NCBI GenBank assembly: GCA_026984275.1
Contig: JALSSM010000377.1
Coordinates: 1-8,487, forward strand
Length of the DNA: 8,487 nucleotides
Origin: Gammaproteobacteria bacterium
GTDB lineage: Bacteria > Pseudomonadota > Gammaproteobacteria > CAJXQU01
Direction of reading: 5' to 3'
Shown here in pieces: positions 1 through 5,820 of the stretch (positions are counted from its first letter, which is position 1; each line of letters begins with the position of its first letter). The notes under the pieces are model-generated. The model had not been told where the DNA came from. It saw only the letters and a list, made by a program, of their open reading frames with translations, and did no database searches. The position numbers were made by a program, and so were the translations under genes.

Positions 1-92
1 AGTTTTTTCAGTCGTTCGATATGAGCCGGACGCGTTTTCATGCGTAGCTCTAAACTGTTTTCAATATCTTCACTCATGATAGCGTAATACAT
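1..92 (-). CDS. yciI: YciI family protein, N-terminal part (runs off the left edge)
   Basis: Reading the minus strand from the ATG at 92 gives 30 open codons, beginning MYYAIMSEDIENSLELR and continuing through RPAHIERL. This matches the start of the small YciI family (about 95-100 residues, ferredoxin-like alpha+beta fold), in which the RPAHL-type motif near residue 22 is typical. The rest of the gene, including the conserved His-Asp pair expected in the family, lies outside the window. The start is supported by a GGAG at 100-103, seven bases upstream and inside the end of yciB, so the two genes are almost certainly cotranscribed and perhaps translationally coupled; the intergenic gap is two bases. 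The family is often annotated as possible small enzymes, but its physiological role is not established. Identity is good; function is open. Confidence 0.85.
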   Translation of the reverse strand, partial: MYYAIMSEDIENSLELRMKTRPAHIERLKK

Positions 93-94
93 TT

Positions 95-670
95 TTATTC
101 TCCGGATTCTACTTTTTCGGGTTCTTCATCTTCTTCGATGTACCGTGACATATAAATAGCCTGCCCAATTACAAACAGTATGGTGAGACCGAGTATGCCG
201 AATAATTTAAAATTTACCCAGGTTTCCGTCGCGTAGTTAAAGGCCACATAAAGATTTGCGCAGCCTGTGGCAAAGAAGAACAATGCCCAGGCAAAGTTAA
301 GTTTTCCCCAGACGTGTTCCGGCAGAACAACCTGCTCATCCATCATTCTTTTAATGATGTTTTTTTTGCCGAAAAACTGACTACCAAGAAAAACGACGGC
401 AAATAGCCAGTTTACGACGGTGGGTTTCCATTTGATAAAACGTTCGTCTTGTAATAGTAGCGTGGCACCACCGAGAACCACGATCAGCCCCATGGTGATC
501 AAATGCATTTTTTCGACCTTGTGATGTCTGAACCAGTTATAGGCAACCTGTGCGATCGAGACAACAATGGCTACGGCCGTTGCCAGCATAATACCTTCCT
601 GAGGATCATCCGGGATCTTGAAGGCAATGAAAAAAAGCAGTATCGGTAAAAAATCAAAGAGGAATTTCAT
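95..670 (-). CDS. yciB: Inner membrane-spanning protein YciB (intracellular septation protein A family)
   Basis: This 191-residue protein closely follows the YciB/IspZ family (about 180 residues). It begins MKFLFDFLPILLFF, carries the conserved KVEKMHLIT segment (51-59), FIKWKPTV (78-85), the VWGKLNFAWALFF block (120-132) and WVNFKLFGI (151-159). About five hydrophobic stretches (roughly 3-17, 27-46, 57-73, 86-101, 123-144, 153-172) indicate a polytopic inner-membrane protein. The tail after residue 177 is acidic and cytoplasmic in character. In enterobacteria the protein has been linked to cell-envelope synthesis and to division and elongation proteins, and loss in Shigella affects septation; its molecular activity is unknown. 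It is the first gene of a minus-strand pair with yciI and is divergent from yciO across 109 bases. No strong Shine-Dalgarno sequence is visible before the ATG at 670. Confidence 0.93.
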   Translation of the reverse strand: MKFLFDFLPILLFFIAFKIPDDPQEGIMLATAVAIVVSIAQVAYNWFRHHKVEKMHLITMGLIVVLGGATLLLQDERFIKWKPTVVNWLFAVVFLGSQFFGKKNIIKRMMDEQVVLPEHVWGKLNFAWALFFFATGCANLYVAFNYATETWVNFKLFGILGLTILFVIGQAIYMSRYIEEDEEPEKVESGE

Positions 671-779
671 GCAATATAAAGTTAGAATAAAAAAGTTGGT
701 GAGATTCTAGCGGAAAAAGACGCGCTACACACCTGGTTGACCGCTAAATTGAGAGAAATTACGGATATAATAACAACAC
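671..779. promoter_or_regulatory. Divergent intergenic region between yciB and yciO
   Basis: This gap must hold the promoters of both the yciB-yciI pair and the yciO-led run. On the plus strand a perfect TATAAT lies at 766-771, only eight bases before the yciO ATG. A TTGACC at 737-742 resembles a -35 box, but the 23-base spacer is too long for a standard sigma-70 pair. If the TATAAT were used, the transcript would start almost at the ATG and be nearly leaderless, which fits the lack of a clear Shine-Dalgarno sequence in front of yciO. On the minus strand only AT-rich, weakly matching hexamers are seen before yciB. No hairpin or repeat stands out. Confidence 0.35.
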
Positions 780-1400
780 ATGGGACAAACACTTCAAATT
801 CATCCTGACAATCCACAGTTGCGTCTGATCAATCAAGTGGTTGCTGTAATGCGTAAGGGTGGGGTCGTGGTTTACCCTACGGATTCCTGTTATGCCATTG
901 GTTGTCATATTGGGGATAAGGCCGCGCAGGATAAAATCCGCAAGATCCGGCAGCTGGATGATAATCATGATTTCACGCTGGTGTGTCGTGATCTGTCAGA
1001 AATATCACTGTATGCAAAGATAGATAATAGTGCATATAAAATCATTAAGTCACTGACTCCGGGGCCTTATACCTTCATACTTAAAGCAACACGTGAAGTA
1101 CCAAGACGATTACAAAATCCAAAACGAAAAACGATTGGTTTAAGAATTCCGGATCACCCCGTTGCTCTGGCCTTACTGGAAGCGTTGGGAGAACCCATTA
1201 TGAGTTCAACGTTACAGATGCCAGGTGATGATCTACCGTTGAGTGATCCAGATGAGATTAATGATCGGGTTGGAAAGCTGGTGGATATTGTCATCGACAG
1301 TGGTCCATGCGAACTGGAACCAACCTCTGTCATCGAATTGATGAATGATTATCCTGTGATCAGACGGCGTGGGCGTGGTGATGTGAGCCAGTTTGAATAA
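780..1400 (+). CDS. yciO: YciO, Sua5/YciO/YrdC-family protein (threonylcarbamoyl-AMP synthase-like)
   Basis: The 206-residue product is a full-length match to YciO: it opens QIHPDNPQLRLINQV (6-20), then has GGVVVYPTDSCYAIGC (27-42), the core of the YrdC nucleotide-binding fold, then IRKIRQL (53-59), the LTPGPYTFILKATREVPRRL block (92-111), KRKTIGLRIPDHP (115-127) and a C-terminal VIRRRGRGDV (193-202). The YrdC/TsaC/Sua5 superfamily binds double-stranded RNA and makes threonylcarbamoyl-AMP for t6A in ANN-decoding tRNAs. YciO is a separate branch: at the place where TsaC has an SxN motif this protein reads MSSTLQMPG (141-149). It should therefore not be taken as the genome's main t6A synthase. 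It leads a plus-strand run with an M50 peptidase, trpS, scpA and scpB, with 34 bases to the next gene. The start matches the family N-terminus, although no strong ribosome binding site precedes it. Confidence 0.92.
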   Translation: MGQTLQIHPDNPQLRLINQVVAVMRKGGVVVYPTDSCYAIGCHIGDKAAQDKIRKIRQLDDNHDFTLVCRDLSEISLYAKIDNSAYKIIKSLTPGPYTFILKATREVPRRLQNPKRKTIGLRIPDHPVALALLEALGEPIMSSTLQMPGDDLPLSDPDEINDRVGKLVDIVIDSGPCELEPTSVIELMNDYPVIRRRGRGDVSQFE

Positions 1401-1434
1401 GGGAATTATCCCTGAGGAATTTGAATAGACAATC

Positions 1435-2121
1435 ATGATAGAACTTTCTCTTATCCAGAAAATAATTGTCGCTGTCCCACCGATATTACTGGCTGTTACC
1501 TTGCATGAAGTTGCTCATGGCTGGATGGCTAAATTATATGGTGATCGCACCGCTGAGATGATGGGGCGCCTGAGTCTTAACCCGATCAAACACATCGATC
1601 CTGTTGGCACGATTCTTCTTCCAGCAGTGATGGCCTTCACCACAGGTTTTATTTTTGGCTGGGCTAAACCTGTTCCGATTTCCTTTAACCACCTGCGGAA
1701 TCCCAAGAAAGATATGGCAAAAGTTGCTTTAGCGGGTCCCGGTGCAAATCTCATCATGATGATCCTCTGGGTAATCTTCCTGAAAATTGCTCTGTTGCTA
1801 CCGGAATCAATTAGCTGGTTATCAATACCGCTCCTTTACATGGCATCCATCGGGGTTTACATCAATTGTATTCTGATGGTGTTGAATTTACTGCCCATTC
1901 CACCACTTGATGGAAGCCGGATACTGGCTTCTTATTTACCGGGACCGTTGGCATATAAATTCAGTAAGATTGAACCCTATGGCCTGATCATTCTGGTGGC
2001 CTTATTGTTTCTTGGTCTACTTGGTATAATTTTATTACCTGTCGTCAATGCTGTGATGGGTTTGTTTTCCAGTTTTGCCGGGATTGATATTTCGCGGCTT
2101 GTATATATCCTGTTCAGTTAA
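1435..2121 (+). CDS. Site-2 protease family membrane zinc metallopeptidase (M50)
   Basis: A 228-residue polytopic membrane protein with the hallmarks of the short, PDZ-less M50/site-2 protease group. The zinc-binding HEVAHG lies at residues 24-29 inside the first membrane segment (about 8-32), followed by GRLSLNPIKHIDPVGT (44-59), GWAKPVP (75-81), GPGANL (101-106) and NLLPIPPLDGSRIL (151-164), in which D159 is the third metal ligand. Hydrophobic segments near 57-76, 97-122, 130-155 and 182-212 complete the membrane core. The family cleaves transmembrane segments of other proteins inside the inner membrane; the substrate here is unknown. All catalytic residues are present. This gene type commonly sits between yciO and trpS in gammaproteobacteria, suggesting stable synteny rather than a dedicated pathway. 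The ATG at 1435 gives the family-like MIELSLIQKI start, but the only purine-rich motif, GAGGA at 1414-1418, is 16 bases away, so initiation may be weak or depend on readthrough from yciO. Confidence 0.92.
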   Translation: MIELSLIQKIIVAVPPILLAVTLHEVAHGWMAKLYGDRTAEMMGRLSLNPIKHIDPVGTILLPAVMAFTTGFIFGWAKPVPISFNHLRNPKKDMAKVALAGPGANLIMMILWVIFLKIALLLPESISWLSIPLLYMASIGVYINCILMVLNLLPIPPLDGSRILASYLPGPLAYKFSKIEPYGLIILVALLFLGLLGIILLPVVNAVMGLFSSFAGIDISRLVYILFS

Positions 2122-2123
2122 AA

Positions 2124-2142
2124 AAGGAGAATTCTTAACTTG
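2124..2142 (+). promoter_or_regulatory. Strong ribosome binding site that decides the TTG start of trpS
   Basis: AAGGAGA at 2124-2130 is a near-perfect Shine-Dalgarno sequence, nine bases before TTG at 2140. The first in-frame ATG is codon 13, within the conserved SGMRPTG motif; starting there would remove the strand leading into the nucleotide-binding fold. The TTG start is therefore preferred. Confidence 0.8.
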
Positions 2143-3351
2143 AGTCCAACCCCGAACCAACGCGTTCTTTCCGGAATGCGTCCTACAGGCCGGTTACATC
2201 TTGGTCATTACCACGGTGTTCTTAAAAACTGGATCGATTTACAGAATCAATACGAATGTTTCTTTTTTGTTGCGGACTGGCATGCGCTGACCACCGCTTA
2301 TGATGAGACCAGTATCATTGCTGACAGCGTCTGGGATATGGTCATCGACTGGTTGGCGGCTGGAGTGAATCCCGGACAGGCAACCATGTTTATCCAGTCA
2401 CGTGTTCCAGAACATGCCGAATTGCATTTATTACTGTCCATGCATACACCGTTAGGTTGGCTGGAGCGGGTTCCTTCCTATAAGGATCAACAGGAGAAAT
2501 TAAAAGAGAAAGATCTCGCAACCTACGGATTTCTTGGCTATCCACTCTTGCAATCTGCCGATATTTTGATCTACCGGGCTGGCAAGGTGCCGGTTGGAGA
2601 AGATCAGGTGGCCCATGTTGAATTGACGCGGGAAGTCGCGCGGCGCTTTAATCATCTTTATGGACGTGAAGCCGGTTTTGAAGAAAAAGCCAAAGCGGCA
2701 GCGAAGAAAATGGGTAAAAAAAGTGCCCGACTTTACTTTGATCTGCGTAAACAGTTTCAGGAAAAGGGAGATACGGAGGCGCTGGAAAAAGCACGCGCTC
2801 TACTAACAGCACAGCAAAATATCAGCCTGGGTGATCAAGAGCGTTTGTCTGGCTATCTTGAAGGTGGTGGCAAAGTGATTCTGCCTGAGCCAGAAGCTTT
2901 GCTGACACCACAGTCTAAGATGCCTGGTCTGGATGGGCAGAAAATGTCCAAGTCCTATGGCAATATGATCGGCTTGCGAGAAAATCCTGAATCTGTGACC
3001 AAGAAATTACGCACCATGCCAACGGATCCGGCGCGTGTGAAACTGACGGATCCTGGTGATCCGGCCAAATGTCCGGTCTGGCAATTACACGAAGTTTATT
3101 CGAACGAAGAAGTAAAAAAATGGGCCAGCGAAGGTTGCCGAACAGCAGCGATGGGTTGTCTGGATTGCAAACAACCATTGATTGATGCGGTGATCAAAGA
3201 ACAGGCTCCGTTACATGAGCGTGCCGGGGAATATGAATCTGATCCAGATCTGGTCAGGAACATCATCGACGAAGGCTGTGAAAAGGCGCGTGATGTTGCA
3301 CGTGATACGATGGAAGAAGTCAGACAATCAATGGGATTGATTTATAAATGA
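2140..3351 (+). CDS. trpS: Tryptophan--tRNA ligase, long form
   Basis: A 403-residue class I aminoacyl-tRNA synthetase that activates tryptophan with ATP and charges tRNA-Trp in the cytoplasm. It has SGMRPTGRLHLGHYHG (11-26), with HLGH as the HIGH signature, then FFFVADWHALTT (41-52), VPVGEDQ (150-156) before the tRNA-binding helix, and GQKMSKSYGN (266-275) with the KMSKS loop. It is about 70 residues longer than the E. coli-type enzyme. The extra part, roughly 178-250, is a charged Lys/Glu-rich insert between GEDQ and KMSKS; such long TrpS forms occur in pseudomonads and relatives. The C-terminal part has GCLDCKQPLIDAV (158 residues from the end region, codons about 338-350), also typical of this form. 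The gene follows the M50 gene by 18 bases and shares ATGA with scpA, so the three are likely cotranscribed. No leader peptide or T-box is seen, so regulation is not evident. Confidence 0.97.
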   Translation: MSPTPNQRVLSGMRPTGRLHLGHYHGVLKNWIDLQNQYECFFFVADWHALTTAYDETSIIADSVWDMVIDWLAAGVNPGQATMFIQSRVPEHAELHLLLSMHTPLGWLERVPSYKDQQEKLKEKDLATYGFLGYPLLQSADILIYRAGKVPVGEDQVAHVELTREVARRFNHLYGREAGFEEKAKAAAKKMGKKSARLYFDLRKQFQEKGDTEALEKARALLTAQQNISLGDQERLSGYLEGGGKVILPEPEALLTPQSKMPGLDGQKMSKSYGNMIGLRENPESVTKKLRTMPTDPARVKLTDPGDPAKCPVWQLHEVYSNEEVKKWASEGCRTAAMGCLDCKQPLIDAVIKEQAPLHERAGEYESDPDLVRNIIDEGCEKARDVARDTMEEVRQSMGLIYK

Positions 3352-4172
3352 GTCAGGATGCAGATAAGGCGGTAGACCAGACGCACCATCCAGTGCAGGA
3401 AGAAATGCCGTTTGCTATTGTGCAGGGACAACCCGTTACCACGCCTCCCAAAGATCTGTATATTCCACCGGAAGCACTGGAAGTTTTTCTCGAGGCCTTT
3501 GAAGGGCCTCTGGATCTGTTGTTGTATCTGATCAAAAAACAGAATCTCGATATTCTTGATATTCCCATCGCGAAGATAACAAAACAATACATGACCTATA
3601 TCGAGCTGATGACAGAAATGAAACTGGAACTGGCTGCTGAGTATCTGGTAATGGCAGCGATGCTGGCTGAGATCAAATCACGAATGTTGTTACCGCGAGT
3701 GCATGATGAGGAGGAAGAGGAAGAAGATCCACGTGCAGAATTAATCCGTCGTTTGCAGGAATATGAACGGTATAAAAAAGCCGCTGAAGAGATCGATGAA
3801 CTTCCCAGGCTGGAAAGAGAGATCAGAACTGTCGTTATCGACTTTCCTTATAAAAACCAGGATCGGCCTCTACCTGAAGTTTCTCTGGAATCAATCTTAC
3901 AGGCCTTTCGAGAGGTGATGACCCGGGCTGAGATGTTTAGCAGTCACCAGATTGAAAGAGAACCACTGTCTGTCAGAGAAAGAATGACTATTGTGCTCGA
4001 AATTGTGAAAAGTGATGAATTTATTGAATTTAATCAATTGTTTAAGCCAGAAGAAGGAAAGGCCGGTGTGGTGGTTTCTTTGCTGGCAATTTTAGAACTA
4101 TTAAAGGAAACCCTGATCGAAATGGTACAAAATGATCCTGATGGGGCAATCTACCTGAGGGCGGCCGCATGA
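3348..4172 (+). CDS. scpA: Segregation and condensation protein A (kleisin of the SMC complex)
   Basis: The 274-residue product is ScpA, the kleisin subunit that bridges the two heads of the SMC dimer and binds ScpB, forming the condensin that compacts and separates sister chromosomes. The N-terminal signature FEGPLDLLLYLIKKQNLDI (51-69), which contacts the SMC neck, is followed by IAKITKQYMTYIELM (74-88) and the helix MAAMLAEIKSRMLLP (102-116). A Glu-rich linker (121-127) leads to the ScpB-binding middle part, and the C-terminal 60 residues (from about 212) form the winged-helix domain for the SMC cap. About 40 residues ahead of the signature are not conserved and carry no clear motif. It overlaps the end of trpS and the start of scpB by ATGA each, so the three are translationally coupled, which suits the stoichiometric partners ScpA and ScpB. 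No SMC gene is in the window. Confidence 0.96.
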   Translation: MSQDADKAVDQTHHPVQEEMPFAIVQGQPVTTPPKDLYIPPEALEVFLEAFEGPLDLLLYLIKKQNLDILDIPIAKITKQYMTYIELMTEMKLELAAEYLVMAAMLAEIKSRMLLPRVHDEEEEEEDPRAELIRRLQEYERYKKAAEEIDELPRLEREIRTVVIDFPYKNQDRPLPEVSLESILQAFREVMTRAEMFSSHQIEREPLSVRERMTIVLEIVKSDEFIEFNQLFKPEEGKAGVVVSLLAILELLKETLIEMVQNDPDGAIYLRAAA

Positions 4173-4906
4173 GTACAGAGAACCACCCTGAAATTGGGCA
4201 GCAAATAAAAAATATTCTTGAAGCTGCTCTGATGGTGGCTGATGAACCGTTGAGTATTGATCGACTGCTATCTTTATTTAAAGAAGATGGAGGCGAACCA
4301 CCTGAACGTCAACAGATACGTGACGCGCTACAAAACCTGGAGGAAGATTATGCCGATCGCGGTATCGAACTGAAGCAGGTTGCCAGTGGTTATCGCTTAC
4401 AGGCAAAAAGTGACGTGGCCAAATGGGTCAATCGTCTGTGGACAGAACGGCCACCGCGTTATACAAGGGCTTTACTGGAAACGCTGGCGATCATTGCTTA
4501 TCGTCAACCGATTACACGTGGTGAAATTGAGTCAATTCGTGGTGTCAGTGTCAGCAGTAATGTGATCAAAACATTATTGGAAAGAGAGTGGGTCAAAGTG
4601 GCAGGACACCGCGATGTTCCCGGACGTCCTGCCGTTTTTGCTACGACCAAACATTTTCTTGATTATTTTAATCTGAAAAGCTTATCTGAATTGCCAACAT
4701 TGGCCGAGTTACGCGATCTTGATACGATTGCAGGCGATCTGTTCAATGAACCTTTTCAACTGGTTGAAGGACAAAATCAGGATAAAGATTCAGAACAGAA
4801 TTCTGAAAACGAAAATGATACTGAAGACAGTTCAGAGGATAATGATTCAGAAGGTAATGGAGATCAGGCTCATGCCCATAAACCTACAAATTCTTCAACC
4901 AGTTAA
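4169..4906 (+). CDS. scpB: Segregation and condensation protein B
   Basis: ScpB, 245 residues, forms dimers of two winged-helix domains and clamps the middle of ScpA within the SMC-ScpAB condensin. The first domain covers about 11-85 (LEAALMVADEPLSIDRLLSLF at its start, GYRLQAK at 74-80). The second covers about 95-170 and holds the family signature LETLAIIAYRQPITRGEIE (103-121), RGVSVSSNVIKTLLERE (124-140) and GHRDVPGRPAVFATT (146-160). After residue 200 comes a tail of about 45 residues rich in Asp, Glu, Asn and Ser, ending in a short His/Thr/Ser stretch. It is low in complexity and presumably disordered; variable acidic tails are common in ScpB. The gene starts inside the end of scpA. Its last 23 bases overlap the 3' end of the convergent zincin gene. 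rluB, often next in related genomes, is not present. Confidence 0.96.
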   Translation: MSTENHPEIGQQIKNILEAALMVADEPLSIDRLLSLFKEDGGEPPERQQIRDALQNLEEDYADRGIELKQVASGYRLQAKSDVAKWVNRLWTERPPRYTRALLETLAIIAYRQPITRGEIESIRGVSVSSNVIKTLLEREWVKVAGHRDVPGRPAVFATTKHFLDYFNLKSLSELPTLAELRDLDTIAGDLFNEPFQLVEGQNQDKDSEQNSENENDTEDSSEDNDSEGNGDQAHAHKPTNSSTS

Positions 4907-5672
4907 TCTCCAAAGCTGTTTCCTTCCCGATCACACAACTTTTCAGACTCCGGGGCATGTGTGATTCAGTTGCTGAAATGGGGATCCGTCCGGCCATAAT
5001 CTCCGCCTTTTTTTGTTTGTATGGATCCGCCAGATCAGGCGATGCAAACCCGATGGGGAAAATTGGTTCACCATCCAGGCCATATTTATCAGAAGCCCCA
5101 ACGGTATGTAAAAATTCATGCGCGATGACGATATTATTCTGGCCTTGTTGTTCTTTCGATGCGAATGCATTGACATATCCCAGCAAGCCTTTGTTTAGAC
5201 CGTAAGAATGGGCAAGCCGTTTCCCATCAACGGCTTCATGATAGAGTACGAACATCCGTGCACGGCGAAGATTAGATTCATCATCTGGGGTGTTTTTCCA
5301 GGCCCAATAACGGAATTTAATACTCCAGGTGATGACCGAAAGAATACCTGAACCTGGTTCAGGTGGTGTTGGAGGCATTATTTTAATTTGAGATCCAAGA
5401 CGTGTTTTCGTCGGTGTGCTCAGGATGAGATGATACTTTTTTGCCTCTCTTGCCATAAATTTATCAATATGAGAAAAATTTTTGTCCTGTAAGGTTTTTA
5501 TGTAGTGGTCAACAACAGCACTGCCATCAACATTAATCGGATAGATCATGATTTCCACTGTTTTATACCAGGAAGTCGAGGCCCTTTTTTGTTCGCAGGA
5601 ATAGAGCGCAACAAACAACAGGATCATGAGCAGGAAAAAAATACGAATGGTTTTAAAGGAGTTTCGTGCCAT
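4884..5672 (-). CDS. Predicted exported or lipid-anchored zinc metalloprotease (zincin), unassigned family
   Basis: I do not recognise this 262-residue protein as a named family. It begins with a basic N-terminus and a hydrophobic stretch (about 10-24) ending in LYSC, so Cys26 could be a lipobox cysteine of a lipoprotein; a simple membrane anchor is the alternative. The body has HEFLHTVGASDKYG (185-198), an HExxHxxGxxD signature in which H185, H189 and D195 would bind zinc and E186 would act as the general base. EIMAGR (224-229), some 31 residues downstream, could supply the Met-turn of a metzincin-like fold. Earlier parts show a strand-like VEIMIYPINVDG (39-50) and a proline-rich PTPPEPG (101-107). 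The expected site is the periplasm. It is transcribed against scpB with overlapping 3' ends and divergently from mch. Start choice: GGA eight to nine bases before the ATG at 5672. Catalytic residues look intact; the substrate is unknown. Confidence 0.82.
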   Translation of the reverse strand: MARNSFKTIRIFFLLMILLFVALYSCEQKRASTSWYKTVEIMIYPINVDGSAVVDHYIKTLQDKNFSHIDKFMAREAKKYHLILSTPTKTRLGSQIKIMPPTPPEPGSGILSVITWSIKFRYWAWKNTPDDESNLRRARMFVLYHEAVDGKRLAHSYGLNKGLLGYVNAFASKEQQGQNNIVIAHEFLHTVGASDKYGLDGEPIFPIGFASPDLADPYKQKKAEIMAGRIPISATESHMPRSLKSCVIGKETALEINWLKNL

Positions 5673-5755
5673 TAGTTTTCCAGTTTGAGCTTAATACTGG
5701 AACACAATGCAAAACTCACGCCGATATCATTATTTTTTTGCTATTGATGGAATCG

Positions 5756-5784
5756 TGATCATAGGGCATGATCATCTGATCATC
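5756..5784. repeat. TGATCA cluster: 19-base dyad overlapping a tandem repeat, candidate operator of mch
   Basis: Three TGATCA cores start at 5756, 5769 and 5777. The first two form a perfect inverted repeat, TGATCAT (5756-5762) and ATGATCA (5768-5774) with spacer AGGGC. The second and third form an exact tandem repeat of TGATCATC (5769-5776, 5777-5784). The cluster ends two bases before the TATAAC at 5786, so it covers the place where a -35 box would lie. This arrangement is typical of a transcription-factor site, either an activator replacing the missing -35 or a repressor. Each core also contains GATC, a Dam methylation site if the host has Dam. TGATCA is not rare in the neighbouring coding regions, so only the arrangement is notable. 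Confidence 0.5.
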
Positions 5785-5785
5785 T

Positions 5786-5817
5786 TATAACTTGGAAAAT
5801 TAAATAAACGAGAAGGA
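5786..5817 (+). promoter_or_regulatory. Candidate -10 box and ribosome binding site of mch
   Basis: TATAAC at 5786-5791 matches five of six -10 consensus positions. No -35 box is found 16-18 bases upstream, where the TGATCA cluster lies instead. Transcription from here would start near 5798 and give a leader of about 20 bases that contains AGAAGGA (5811-5817), a good Shine-Dalgarno sequence set rather close (3 bases) to the ATG at 5821. Confidence 0.45.
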
Positions 5818-5820
5818 AAT

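Larger units (their letters stand above)
5673..5820. promoter_or_regulatory. Divergent control region between the zincin gene and mch
   Basis: This 148-base gap separates two outward-facing genes. The half next to mch holds the TGATCA repeat cluster and a -10-like TATAAC (5786-5791), listed separately. The half next to the zincin gene is AT-rich with a run of seven T at 5733-5739. On the minus strand a TATTAA (reverse of 5691-5696) could serve as a -10, but the hexamer 17 bases upstream matches the -35 consensus poorly. No small gene or RNA hairpin is convincing here. Confidence 0.5.

Noticed and set aside
1400..1413. Small hairpin AGGGA-ATTA-TCCCT between yciO and the M50 gene
   Set aside because: The stem has only five pairs and no T run follows. 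It is too weak to call a terminator, and the genes around it look cotranscribed.
2673..2890. Lys/Glu-rich insert in TrpS as a possible foreign domain or fusion
   Set aside because: Long TrpS forms with an insert at this place are known from pseudomonads and relatives, and the reading frame and base use are continuous.
4719..4964. 81-codon open frame overlapping the end of scpB
   Set aside because: It is a frame-shifted reading of the repetitive acidic tail of scpB and resembles no known protein.
4957..5205. 82-codon open frame on the plus strand opposite the zincin gene
   Set aside because: It is antisense to a well-supported gene carrying an intact HExxH motif, has no family resemblance and no ribosome binding site.
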